DNA of 64,000 nucleotides from Lasiodiplodia sp. COLG20 (GCA_009801085.1 VNWV01000001.1:7688001-7752000), one strand, 5' to 3'. Shown: positions 10,492-20,717, numbered from the stretch's first letter. The notes: generated from the letters alone by a model not told the origin. Numbers and translations: made by a program.

Positions 10492-12233
10492 AACAGAGTC
10501 GACGCTGAAGAAGAGAGCTGGAAGAGCGGAGGAGGAAGAGCGGCTGTTATGGCGGGCGGGCGGTGGGACAGAATGCCTCGTCGCGACTTCCCGGCTGGTG
10601 CCTACTATCCTCGGACGCACCGCCTGCCTAACCGGGCATCATTGGCGGAAGCCAGCCTACTGAAGCTCGACACATGCTCGTCTGTGTCACCGCAGCGCGC
10701 CGTATTGTTTGCTTCTACCATTGCACGACTGCTCTGCCCGTGACAGCCATTGGCTGACCATCCGCACGCTTCCGTCGCTTCTTACTCCAGGCGCCAATTT
10801 CTAGCACATGCCACTCACTTTATGACGAACTCCTGTACTCCGAGTCTTTCTGCTGATTCCAGGCCTTCGGAATCTGTCCTGGATTTGCTAAAACGAGACC
10901 ATTCGTCAGCGCTTTACTGCCTTGAACATTTCACATTTTTCTCACAATGACCGGTGGGACCTCCCTCAGAGCTTTTTTATGCATTGACTCTGAGAAACAG
11001 GTGAGAGGAAAGGAGGCTTTCTCATCCCGCTAATCCCTGCTGCATTAGACTGGTCAGTCTCTTCCCCCCACGCCTACCATGTTCAAGTGATGAGCAGAGG
11101 GCTCACGGATTCGCATATCTCGCGCACAAGCTTGAGGAATGGTCCGCTCTAGACATAATGTTCTCACTATATCTCCTGACCAGGAGGCAGTGTGCGCAGC
11201 CAGTGGCAAGCTGCTCTAGTGTGGTTGCAGACCTCATGACCTCGCATGTGCCCTTTTGCGGGAATGAGGTTAGTCTGCCGAGAAAGGCAAATCACACTGA
11301 AACTTGTGTCTACCGTGAATCGGAACGAAAATGAGTATATTAGTTCTCGGTTAGCACTAGGTGAGGAAAAGCCAAAAGGTCCTTGGATTAGTACGCTCGG
11401 AGGGCGGAAAATTCGACATCAAAAACGTGGAAGTCATCACAAAAACGGCAGATGTGCTACTGTCCAAACACCATGCGGAATCTTCTGGACCACAGAACGG
11501 AGTGGTGAGGAGTTAATAGGTTGGTGAAACGAAGAAAAGAATGGCCTAACAAACTATCCGCTCCCACGACATCACTGATGAATACTCACGCTCTACCTAC
11601 CATAATCTGCCAGTAAGTGCGGTATCCACCCTCTTTACTATCTTTCAGGCAAGCAAATGAATTGCCTCACATTCAATTGGTTACTCTGGCTGGAATGTGC
11701 AACATACGAAGAGCCTCTCCAAATATTGGGGTCGAGGACGTACATATACTTCAGTTCTCGAAGCTTGGTGAGTTTAATTCTGATATTGGACATGGATAGC
11801 ATCTATAACTAGATGTGTTACCAATCGGAGTTCTGCAGTGTCCTCTACCTGCGTTCAAACCCAGCGTCGATTTGGGGAATTTCGAGCACTGACGTTTCAG
11901 TCTCGCAAAGTGCATCCGCATTTCTCCCTCCGCTCACCCAGAGCCTCCTATTGTCCTCGATCCCTCTTTCGCCACCTATGTTTGGTGGCGTCTACACACA
12001 CTCATGATTTCGTCTGGCTCCGTCGCTGTAAGGGTTCTCGCTTTCTCTTCTCCGCAAATCCCGGCCCGTTCTTGCTACCATCACACGTACCAACTAGTCC
12101 TTGTGCCAGTCGCTTAGCTCTTTTGTATTCGGAAGAAGGAATAAACACCGAAGGCCGGTAGAAGATTTGTTCATAGGCATGCATTCACCCGCACATGATT
12201 GAGAGTCCTCACAAACGGCTCACTGTCTCGAGC
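10492..12233. other. Intergenic region, no gene seen
   Basis: About 1.7 kb with only short scattered ORFs on either strand, none with family resemblance or a coherent exon series. It lies upstream of the Ala-rich gene and downstream of the single-pass membrane protein gene. Confidence 0.45.
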
Positions 12234-14327
12234 CTAATGTGATGACATACTAGAACGATGCCGGTACGACCACCACAGGTCGTGCAATGTCACCCGGCCT
12301 CTTGGTGATTGCCTAGCCCTCCTGAAGAGCGCGGAGACGATGGCACGAGCCTGCTGCTCACAGGTAGGGAGATCGACGCTGAGCGCCCTGTCACCTGTGT
12401 TGCAATAGCTCTGGATGTACCAGACAATATTGTCTTCAAGTTGTCGCCTGTGCATCCGCATCAACTCTTCACGATGGGGGCCCGGCTGCCACAAAAATCG
12501 CGCCCACAGGATGGATCCCTGCCTGTGTCGGACGACGGGATTTACGCCATGAGGGAACCCATCATTTTCATTTAAGTCCAGCAAAATGAGTGCGGCGAGC
12601 CCCAGTACTTCGTGAGAGGCTACCAATAAATGTTGTTGCTCATGCAGAGAGCTGTGTCGGGCCATGTGACCAGGCTGTGGGTATATATTCCCTCGGTTGT
12701 TATCGCGGCCGGTAGAAGGGTTATAGGACTCAGGCACCACGAAACGATAGTGATGAGTTGTCAGACGACGCGTTTCGGGGGATTCCCTCGGCCCATACAG
12801 CGCTCTTTCCTCTCCCCCTTGCTCAGTCTCCCCAGAGCGCACCGGCCGGACCGTCTCATCACTACCGTCGGACTCCCCACTGCCATCGCTGGCCGAATCC
12901 TCACTACTGGAACTCGAAGAGCCGCAATCAGCTTGAGCAGGCCTCCAATGCCTCCCATCGAAACGGACCCTCTGCCCCTGCGCCGACGTAGACGGATCGA
13001 TGTCAACATCTGCGAAATCGGCGCCGCTCCACGAGGATGGCTGTCTGGAAGTCCAGCCGCGCGCCGGCGAATAGTCCCACTCCAAGGCGTCCAAAGCCTC
13101 ATCGCCGGTCCCGAATCCGCCAGGCCCGACATGTCGGCCGTGCAAACGCCCTCCTTCCACATCGTCGGCGTATAGGGTAGCGTCGAAGTGGCCGGGTCGT
13201 CGTTCGTCATTTGCGGCGCTGCTGACCTGCCAGCCAGTCGGTCGTCGATATCGGACTTCGCCGCCGTGGCGGTTGTCGCTGCGGGTGGAAGAGCTGTTCC
13301 AGGCACGGCCGTCGCGACGTTCGTTCGCCTCCTGCTGTTGGCGCGGGGCGGAGGGCCCCTTCTTCTCCGCTGGTGCAAAGTACGCGCACGCGCTGATAGG
13401 CTGATTGGAGTTCAGACCTGGAGCCAGAGACAGCGAGCCGTGCGGAGGAGGGCGTGGCGGCGGAATGTAGGGGATGGGAGAGGTGGGGCGGCTACTACCC
13501 TTCCCGAATTCGGAAGTGAATCGATGCGGCGACCTACGCGGTCCTAGAGTATCCAGGAACGGGTTTTCAGGTGAAAGTGGAACGAACCGCTTCGAGGACT
13601 TGGCTGGGATGGGCGGCGGTGTTGTGCGTCTTCCTATATCACGGAAAGGGTGGTCGGGAATGGGATAGCCGTCGAGTTGGTCGGATGGAGTTTCTCTTCC
13701 CAACAATTCTTCTGTGCCTGGCAACTCGCTGATGTCCCCAGACTTCAGAAAATTCTCCTCGCTGTCCTGCATGTCTGGCTTGCAGCTGAAGTACTGGGAG
13801 CTCGTTTCGGTGCCAGAGTTACCCATTGTTGCCACCTCGGACAAAATCTCGCAGGCGATCTCCTCTATGACGGAAGCGAGCTTGTCATGATCATCCTGGA
13901 CCTTATTGAGGGCGTGGTAGAGCTGTTCGACTTTCTGCTCGAGCAGGTTGAACCGGAGATCCGCATCCCGGCGCCTATTTGAGGGTCCGCGAATCCACCC
14001 ATTCATCTCATCTTCATCGTTTCCTTCATTCGTGTTGGTCGTAGGGCGGTGCGTCGTCGGCAAGATGGGCGAGTTTGAGGAGCGCCTTGGCCAAGAAGTT
14101 CTACCACGGCCGTCCTCATCAAGCCTCCTGCCGTCTTGGTTGCGAGACTTCCGGTTCATCTTTATGATAGACTCGAAACACTTGATGAAAGCCGCGAGGA
14201 TGCAGCAGGCTATGAATACCCCGAAAGTGGTTGTGACACCGATGGTAACAGAGGACCAGGGGTCTGCGGTCGAAGTGGGCGTCGCTGAGGGATCAGAAGT
14301 TGGATTCGCTGCGGGTTTGTCAAACAT
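12234..14327 (-). CDS. Single-pass membrane protein of unknown function
   Basis: A single 697-aa ORF starts at the ATG at 14327; one codon earlier is only a TTG. The N-terminus is Ser/Thr/Pro-rich and short (~25 residues), then comes one transmembrane helix (TFGVFIACCILAAFIKCF, about residues 34-52) followed by basic residues, so a type III-like topology with a cytosolic tail is likely. A predicted coiled-coil lies at about 125-165 (LRFNLLEQKVEQLYHALNKV). The long middle is disordered, rich in Pro, Ser and acidic residues, with a poly-Ser/Asp/Glu block. The C-terminal ~170 residues look folded again (LVASHEVLGLAALILLDLNE; NIVWYIQSYCNTG). No intron is needed and I recognise no family. Confidence 0.75.
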   Translation of the reverse strand: MFDKPAANPTSDPSATPTSTADPWSSVTIGVTTTFGVFIACCILAAFIKCFESIIKMNRKSRNQDGRRLDEDGRGRTSWPRRSSNSPILPTTHRPTTNTNEGNDEDEMNGWIRGPSNRRRDADLRFNLLEQKVEQLYHALNKVQDDHDKLASVIEEIACEILSEVATMGNSGTETSSQYFSCKPDMQDSEENFLKSGDISELPGTEELLGRETPSDQLDGYPIPDHPFRDIGRRTTPPPIPAKSSKRFVPLSPENPFLDTLGPRRSPHRFTSEFGKGSSRPTSPIPYIPPPRPPPHGSLSLAPGLNSNQPISACAYFAPAEKKGPSAPRQQQEANERRDGRAWNSSSTRSDNRHGGEVRYRRPTGWQVSSAANDERRPGHFDATLYADDVEGGRLHGRHVGPGGFGTGDEALDALEWDYSPARGWTSRQPSSWSGADFADVDIDPSTSAQGQRVRFDGRHWRPAQADCGSSSSSSEDSASDGSGESDGSDETVRPVRSGETEQGGEERALYGPRESPETRRLTTHHYRFVVPESYNPSTGRDNNRGNIYPQPGHMARHSSLHEQQHLLVASHEVLGLAALILLDLNENDGFPHGVNPVVRHRQGSILWARFLWQPGPHREELMRMHRRQLEDNIVWYIQSYCNTGDRALSVDLPTCEQQARAIVSALFRRARQSPRGRVTLHDLWWSYRHRSSMSSH

Positions 14328-14967
14328 CAACGGGCGTCTTTCTGTTCCCTTGCTGAGGATGACTGGGTTTCAGTACGGGGTAGGATCAGTGTGGTGTCTC
14401 TTGGTGAGAGCCTGGAAGCCAACGTTTTTATGCTAGCGGTAGGCGTTTGCGGTCATGATTTTGACGGCTGAAATTGCTGGCAGCGATGCTGGCAGCAAAC
14501 AGTTTAGCAATCAGACATAATGCCAGAGGCTAGATCGGCAATCACTTAGATGCCATCAAAAGGATGCTTAGAAACTTCCATTGCCAGTGAGTAGACCTTA
14601 GTTGTAATTCGTCATGATCGCATATGACCAGATAATTAGCAAATTTCCTCGTTAATACTCCAGTTCTAGATCTTCCACCAAGATGTCGCTGCGTTTCACG
14701 TCCTTCAGCACCCTTGCCATTTTCATCATTGTTTGCAGCAGCATTTTGATTAGTTTGAGACTTCGGACCTGAAACTTGGAATTTCTAAAGTGTAAGGAAC
14801 AATAATGAGCACAACAAAGGTCCAGAACGGATCGCTGAACGTGGCTTTTTACTAGTGAGTTGGCTCTCAACAGGATCTTGCTGGGGTCAACAGGTTATCA
14901 TTGAGTCGTATTGAGTGGTGGTGAACTAGTATAGATGAACCGTTACAGCTGGCTGATCTGAGTGGTA
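14328..14967. other. Intergenic region upstream of the membrane-protein gene
   Basis: 640 bp of AT-rich DNA that holds the promoter of the minus-strand membrane-protein gene. No other gene is supported. It ends at the TA dinucleotide flanking the MITE. Confidence 0.45.
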
Positions 14968-15216
14968 CAGTCCCCTCTCGCGGCCGATGGCTAGCGTGGA
15001 TTTGTTTTTTTTTTTCTCATATCATGGGTAGGTGAAGCGATCATCCGGACGAGAATGTCGAATTAAAAATTTTACATACACGTCCGGACGATAGCTTCAA
15101 GCCCATAAATTGTTTCTTTTTTCTTTCTTTCCTTTTTTTAAACAAAAAGCATTGATAGCCTGGATTTAAAGGTTCTGCTATTCTTCGCGCTGGCCATCGG
15201 CTGCGAGAGGGGGCTG
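14968..15216. mobile_element. MITE with Tc1/mariner-like ends
   Basis: A 249-bp element bounded by inverted repeats of about 29 bp. The left end reads CAGTCCCCTCTCGCGGCC; the reverse complement of the right end reads CAGCCCCCTCTCGCAGCC, and the match continues through GATGGC(T/C)AGCG. A TA dinucleotide flanks each side (14966-14967 and 15217-15218), as expected for a TA target duplication. CAGT-type ends plus TA duplication point to the Tc1/mariner (pogo-like) superfamily. The interior is AT-rich, has no ORF, and contains two TCCGGACGA motifs in subterminal positions. A second, truncated copy lies at 20592-20717. Confidence 0.85.
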
Positions 15217-15221
15217 TAAGT

Positions 15222-15258
15222 GTCGCCTATTTCATAATAGGAGCACCTATTAGGCGAC
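15222..15258. repeat. Nested inverted repeat beside the MITE
   Basis: GTCGCCT at 15222-15228 pairs with AGGCGAC at 15252-15258. Inside it AATAGG (15236-15241) pairs with CCTATT (15246-15251) around a 4-nt loop. The structure starts 6 bp from the right MITE end. It could form a cruciform or an RNA hairpin. Confidence 0.55.
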
Positions 15259-15646
15259 GGTGCATTCGTATAGACGGTTACGTGTGGCTTGCACTAGCGT
15301 AACTTGATGTGACTAATTGGCCCTTGCGCTCGGAGACAGCTTAAAGCTACTAAGCGCCGGTAGGCTAAATGCACATAGTACACCGTGAGGCTCTCCGAAT
15401 ACGAGCGTCTTTCTATCCAAAACTATGCAGCCAAGAGTCTTTATTTTTAGGGGGGTGGAGTTCAGTAGTATATCTGCATCCAACCCGCCTGCACTCTTTC
15501 CCCCGATTGTTTCATCGTCTGCCAGCCAATCGTTTTTCTCGTTCGTTTCCAGCGCAGGAGAAAGGACCGTGCGCTTTTGAGGTGACTCTGAATTCATGCA
15601 GAGGGCACGATAGTTCTTGAAAAGAGCTGACATTAACATCGTCACC

Positions 15647-17590
15647 ATGTGGAGCCAAGCGTGGCCCCTAAGCCTCTCGGTTCTTGCCGGCCTTCTTGGA
15701 CCGGCCACGTCCTTTCCTACTACCGGCCATGCGCTCTCACGACGGAGTGAGGGATCCGGGGTCCCCGTGTTTGAAGTCTACCACGGAGTGGATGGCAAGG
15801 CTCACCAGGCTCACTACGACGACCTGAGCGCAAAAGGATATCGGATTATTTCCCTGAGTTCGTATGGAGGTGCCTCGGATTCCCAATACGCCGCGGTATG
15901 GGTTCAGCGCGATGGACCAGCATTCACCGCAGTTCACGACGTGAACGCCACGGCATTCCAGTCTTGGATCGACGAGCACTCTACGGGCTATGTTCCAACT
16001 CTTGTCACCGTCACCGGGCGCAGCGACTCGGCCGTTTACTCTGGAGTGATGGAAGTGGGGAACACGACGTGGACGCAGAAATGCAACATGACGCAGGACC
16101 AGTTTGCTGGAAACGATCAAGGAGCAAACTCAATGCGGCAGAGTCTCAGGTCGTTTAAGCAATACGGCACTCCCGGGGACTATCGTTTCTGCGCCATCTG
16201 GCACGCCAACCCAGACTACGACAAGTGGGTTGCCTATAGATCAAACAGCCCCGTGGAAAGCTTTCAGGATGTCGTGGACACGGAGACCAGCAAGCCGTAC
16301 TGGCGTCCCACGTCGCTCTCCATCGCCGATGATGGGAGCTACACCAGCCTGTGGTCCGACACAAGCATCGGCTCGTGGGACCTGCAATACCATCTGGCCG
16401 CCTCCGATCTCGATGCCGAGATCGAGAAGCAAAAGGCATCGGGCAAGTATCCCGTCCACCTCGCTGGCGGAGGTTCCAGCGAGGCAAGATACGCCGCCAT
16501 CTTCGCCACGCAGGACGTTCCTTCCAAACGGACCTGGCGCGTCGCCGGACCCTCTCCCACCGGCTTCGCCGACAACACGGCCGCCGAGGCCAAAGCCGCG
16601 AGCATTATCCAAGACTTCATGACGAAGGCGGGCGTCCGCCAAGTGCAGCTCGCCATCGCGCGCAACGGCAGCGCGCTCCTGAACAAAGCCTACACCTGGA
16701 GCGAGCCGGAGCGGGTCACCACGCGCGTCAACGACACCTTCCTGCTCGCCAGCAACAGCAAGGCCTTCTGCGCCGCCGCGATCCAGGCCCTCTACGACGC
16801 CGGCAAGCTGGCGCCCGACACCAAGGCCTACCCGCTGCTCAACTACACCAACCCGCTCGACGCCCGCTCCGACGACATCACCGTCCAGCAGCTCATCGAC
16901 CACACGGCCGGCTTCAAGCGCAGCGTCTCGGGCGACCCGGCCTACATGATGCGCGAGATCGCCCTGGCGCAGACCAACGGCACCCGCGCCGCCACGCTCA
17001 CCGACGTCATCGACTACATGTACCACACGCAGCCGCTCGACTACACGCCCGGCGAGGACTACGAGTACGGCAACTACAACTACATGCTGCTCTCGCGCCT
17101 CGTCGAGGTCGTCGCCGGCGTTCCTTACTGGGACTACCTGTCCGCCACCATCCTCCGGCCCGAAGGCCTGGCCGCCAGCGTCATTCGCTGGCCGACGGAC
17201 CCATCCGCCCACGCGGGCGACAACGTCGTGCAGGAGTCGCAGTCGACGGGCCCATCGGCGCGCGAGCCGCTCAGAGCCGCGCCGGTTGCGCACGTCTTCG
17301 GCGGCGACGGCCAGTTCAAAGACGCGACGCTGGGCGCCACGGGGTTGGCTGCGAGCGCGCTGGCGCTGGCCCGCTTCGCTGCCCGCCACGCGGCGTACGG
17401 AATGGGCCCGCGGTTGTCCGGGTACAGGACCGGCACGACGTCTGGGGCGCGGACGTACATGGACAGCAGGTGGGATGGCCTGGACGTCGGGTTGACGATC
17501 AACACGAGGGACTTTCCGAACGGGGATGGCGACTTTGAGGATGTGACGGGAGCTTTGTCGATGTGGTTGGATAACTTGAATTACGAGTGA
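15647..17590 (+). CDS. Secreted polyglycine hydrolase-like protein (beta-lactamase fold)
   Basis: An intronless 647-aa ORF starts at an ATG in CACCATG context; frame codons upstream begin only with TTG. A signal peptide is clear (residues 1 to ~23, ending near ATSF), followed by a likely pro-segment with a dibasic site (SRRS). Residues ~40-310 form repeated units with the pattern Y(D/R)...ARYAAIFA / SQYAAVWV / YRFCAIWH, matching the N-terminal repeat domain of fungal polyglycine hydrolases. Residues ~315-647 are a class C beta-lactamase/transpeptidase-like domain with the SxxK motif SNSK (Ser369, Lys372) and a Y-G-N motif near 474-476. Known members cleave the polyglycine linker of plant class IV chitinases outside the cell. 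Several N-x-S/T glycosylation sites are present. The substrate of this protein is inferred; other beta-lactamase-like esterase or peptidase activity is possible. Confidence 0.88.
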   Translation: MWSQAWPLSLSVLAGLLGPATSFPTTGHALSRRSEGSGVPVFEVYHGVDGKAHQAHYDDLSAKGYRIISLSSYGGASDSQYAAVWVQRDGPAFTAVHDVNATAFQSWIDEHSTGYVPTLVTVTGRSDSAVYSGVMEVGNTTWTQKCNMTQDQFAGNDQGANSMRQSLRSFKQYGTPGDYRFCAIWHANPDYDKWVAYRSNSPVESFQDVVDTETSKPYWRPTSLSIADDGSYTSLWSDTSIGSWDLQYHLAASDLDAEIEKQKASGKYPVHLAGGGSSEARYAAIFATQDVPSKRTWRVAGPSPTGFADNTAAEAKAASIIQDFMTKAGVRQVQLAIARNGSALLNKAYTWSEPERVTTRVNDTFLLASNSKAFCAAAIQALYDAGKLAPDTKAYPLLNYTNPLDARSDDITVQQLIDHTAGFKRSVSGDPAYMMREIALAQTNGTRAATLTDVIDYMYHTQPLDYTPGEDYEYGNYNYMLLSRLVEVVAGVPYWDYLSATILRPEGLAASVIRWPTDPSAHAGDNVVQESQSTGPSAREPLRAAPVAHVFGGDGQFKDATLGATGLAASALALARFAARHAAYGMGPRLSGYRTGTTSGARTYMDSRWDGLDVGLTINTRDFPNGDGDFEDVTGALSMWLDNLNYE

Positions 17591-19230
17591 GTGGATCGGG
17601 CCAGCGGCTCGGATGAGGTCGTTTCGTTGTATATATTTTAGATTTGGAGTTGGCTGTGTGAAGTGTAGATACTTCTGCTTTGTTGCTTCGTTAGCGTGAC
17701 GGAAATTCATGTTGATATGCGAGAACCGACGTTTCGAAGTCCTTTGAAGTTGTGTGAATCATCCATATTTAATCACCGAGCTATGACCCGGCGTTAAAAC
17801 CAGTTGGATCTCGTCTGTCTCATCGCATTTCTGGACGACCAAAGCGCGGGTAGGATGTATCTTTGTTGTCCCTGTAGACTGGTTACCTAGAAAGCAGATG
17901 AGATTAGGCCCACCGCTACAAGCGCTAGACTATTTCATTGACAAGTCTTTGCCATCAGGTCGAGATCAACCTTGGCAATGTGTTGGAAGTTTCAGCTTCA
18001 AAAGAGAGCCTAAGAGCATCACGCATACACCAGTCCCATGTACGTTTGACTTCTCCAAACGCTCACCGCTCGCCTTCGATCCAAGCCTCTCTGCGATACG
18101 AAGTTTCCAGCGCAGAGATACCGATAAACACCTCGTAATGCCGATGTCGGTGTGGTCCCACCTTTTCCGCTCGCCCGGAGGATCTGTAAACAGCCATCCG
18201 AGACAAGGCCCTGCAAGGCGGATCCCCTATCCTTTTTCTCGGGCCGTAAACAGTCGTGACAGTCGTGCCGAAATAAGCGACCGAGCGCTATGGCAGGAGC
18301 GGTCTCGGATCGTCTTATCCGGGAGAGACCGTGGATCGTTGTCGGCCTTAAATCGGCATACCGGAGGAGGGAGCAATTTCTTGCGGGGGAATGAATGAAG
18401 GGGGGAGGGGGAGCTGATGGCAAGGTCGATGATGGGATGATTGTGCTATCTCGTAGGTTTGATCTTTGCGTGATAGCATGGTTCCGGATCGCCGGCAAAG
18501 ATCGCAGGGAACAGGAGAAGCTCTCTCGGATATACCATTATCTCGGTGATCCCGAAGAAGCGGTCGTATGGTCTGTCAGTTGACCGGCCTGGCTGAAACG
18601 ATGGCGATTATTGGAAGGATTTTGGAAGATGGTTCGATTGATTTCTCGAGCTTGTGAGGATGAATGTTTGGTATGGGGAAACAACACCCCTGATCATCAT
18701 GCGCACGGAAAGCACGTATTCTCAAGACGTAGCAACCAGCAGCCCGGGGTGATTGGCAGTGTCTTCGTCTTTGAACAGTTGTTTGGGGACCTGTCCGGCG
18801 GTGCCGCGTTGGCAGTGCAGGCATCAGCAACCATGCAGCCGGGGGGCTGGGCAAAGTGGCTTGCGTCAGGATCGTTGATCCGAGTGAAACGGGCGCCCAT
18901 GGCTTCTAAACGTCTTGAGTGCCATACTTTGGGGCCAACCGTCATAGCCAGTCCGACGAGCTGGCTCATCAGACACTTCTCTGGGAAATGTGTTGATGAT
19001 GGAGCTCAAAGTGTGGAGTACTGTGAGGGGAAGGTCGGGATAGCTGTCTCTCTTGAACCACTCCCCCGGTGGTCAATGGATACCGTTGGGATTACGATGA
19101 TCTACAGCAGCTTTGTCCCCTTGCTGTGTTGTGCGTCAACTTCGCACGTCTACGGGTATACTCACCCTGGGCTCGGGGAGATGTGTCAGTTACAACGTCG
19201 CGATGGCGGCGCTTCGGCAGCCTCATTTCG

Positions 19231-19242
19231 TGCGGATCCGCA
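19231..19242. repeat. Palindrome TGCGGATCCGCA, copy 1
   Basis: A perfect 12-bp palindrome with the CGG-N2-CCG layout recognised by some Zn2Cys6 regulators. The identical sequence recurs at 19912-19923. Confidence 0.6.
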
Positions 19243-19286
19243 GAGAACGAGTAAGTGAGCTGTTGAATCGCGCCGGTGGCGTTTGC

Positions 19287-19302
19287 TAGAAGAATGAAGT
19301 TG
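19287..19302. repeat. 16-bp exact repeat, copy 1
   Basis: TAGAAGAATGAAGTTG, found again without mismatch at 20090-20105. Both copies lie downstream of a TGCGGATCCGCA palindrome. Confidence 0.55.
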
Positions 19303-19911
19303 ACTTCTGCGGGCACGGGTGCACGCATGGATGTACCGCAGCATGCAAGGCGTGCTTGCGATTGGGCGGCTTTAGTGGACGCTCGATAGGGCCGATGAGA
19401 ACTGGCACTTTGTGGAATAAGGGCAACGACTTTCGCTATATCAGCTTGTCAGGGATTGTCGGCTCCGCCCCTCGACGTGACGCTGATCCTGTACATCCTC
19501 AAGCTGAGTTCTCTTGTCTGTTGCTACGCACTTCTGACGTGCGTTCGTGTCATGGGTAGAGCCACACCTGCTCGTAAATGGCGGCAATATTGCAGCTGTA
19601 AGCGAGACAGCCCTGTCGATGTCGCCTCATGGAGCAAAGAAGGGCCAGTTGTGTGCATTTAGCCGGGTGCGATGAGAACATAGCTGGGCATGTCCATCAC
19701 AACGGCCAAGCACAAGCGGCGATCCCCCGTACAGGCCATCGACTGGGGTCGGTTGTCGGGGATTCCCTGGCCGTTTTTTGGGGGTGTAACGTGTATCCAA
19801 AAACGACCATCCGTCAGCTGCACATCATATCAGTCAGACTCAAGCTTTCGCTGCGGGACCGCACATCGCTATCAACGTTTCACATGTGCTCTTCCACTGA
19901 GCGACGCTGCC

Positions 19912-19923
19912 TGCGGATCCGCA
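19912..19923. repeat. Palindrome TGCGGATCCGCA, copy 2
   Basis: Identical to the palindrome at 19231-19242. Confidence 0.6.
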
Positions 19924-20089
19924 CGGAGCCATGATTGCGGCGGTTTTCAGAGTCGCGGCGCCGTTCGGCGGCCTCGATCCATGGTTCGGTCGAATCTCGT
20001 TCTTTCGCCAGAGCAAACTCCGAGACGGAACCGCAAAGTCAATGAACGCAAGCCCCAGATTGGGGTCAAGCTGCAGGGCGGAGCCGCTG

Positions 20090-20105
20090 TAGAAGAATGA
20101 AGTTG
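20090..20105. repeat. 16-bp exact repeat, copy 2
   Basis: TAGAAGAATGAAGTTG, the same sequence and orientation as at 19287-19302. Confidence 0.55.
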
Positions 20106-20591
20106 CGGAGGTGCGACTCACATGGCTGAGATAAGGGGTGGCGTGATCCAGCCCAATTGGGCCGCGGCTCCCGCGAGGAAAATTAAGAGAACGTTTTGCC
20201 CGTTGCCGAGGGGGTGGAAATGCGCAATTGCGGAGCAGAGCAATTAGGTGCGGCCCGAGCCGCGGGGGTTGTGTTGCGATTTGGGGCCATTACTCCGCCG
20301 ACGACCTTTTGGACGGAGCCGCTCCCAGTCTGACGGGTTATGGTATACGATGTACGATTCATGCGGCTCTCGCTATGTTCCGAACCACTGGGCCATTGTT
20401 CTGCGTTGGATGTTAGCGAAATACTCAAGTTCAAGCTCCTCTAGCAACATCTTCAAAGTGACATTGCGTAGCCAGCAGCGGTATGATTGGGATGACATTG
20501 CTTGAGCATGAATCTGTTGATTTTCTAGTCAAAGTCAAATGCGTCCGCAGTCAGCCAAGCCGCTAGCCAAATGTCAACCATGTTCCATGTA

Positions 20592-20717
20592 AAGTCCCCT
20601 CTCGCAGCCGATGGCTAGCGTGGATTTGTTTTTCTGCTCATGTCATGGGTAGTTGAAGCTCTTGTCCGGACGAGAGTTTCGAATTAAAAATTCCACATAT
20701 ACATCCGGACGATAGCT
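20592..20717. mobile_element. Truncated MITE copy, same family as 14968-15216
   Basis: About 126 bp aligns with the left half of the upstream MITE in the same orientation, with few substitutions and a shorter poly-T run. Shared parts include AGTCCCCTCTCGC, GATGGCTAGCGTGGATTTG, TCGAATTAAAAATT and TCCGGACGATAGCT. The first base of the end repeat is A instead of C, and a TA precedes it (20590-20591). The right half and right inverted repeat are missing, so this copy should be immobile. Confidence 0.8.

Larger units (their letters stand above)
17591..20591. other. Long intergenic region without a supported gene
   Basis: About 3 kb. The plus strand has a 215-codon open stretch at 18611-19258 and the minus strand has 80-90-codon stretches, but none joins into a sensible exon series or resembles a family. 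It contains a pair of 12-bp palindromes and a pair of exact 16-bp repeats, listed separately. It may hold a decayed gene or distal control sequence. Confidence 0.45.

Noticed and set aside
16241..17710. 489-codon minus-strand frame opposite the polyglycine-hydrolase gene
   Set aside because: Antisense shadow caused by high GC in codon third positions; repetitive Val/Gly/Arg composition and no motif.
18611..19258. 215-codon plus-strand frame in the 17.6-20.6 kb gap
   Set aside because: No recognisable domain and no upstream or downstream exon that would extend it; kept only as a possible decayed gene.
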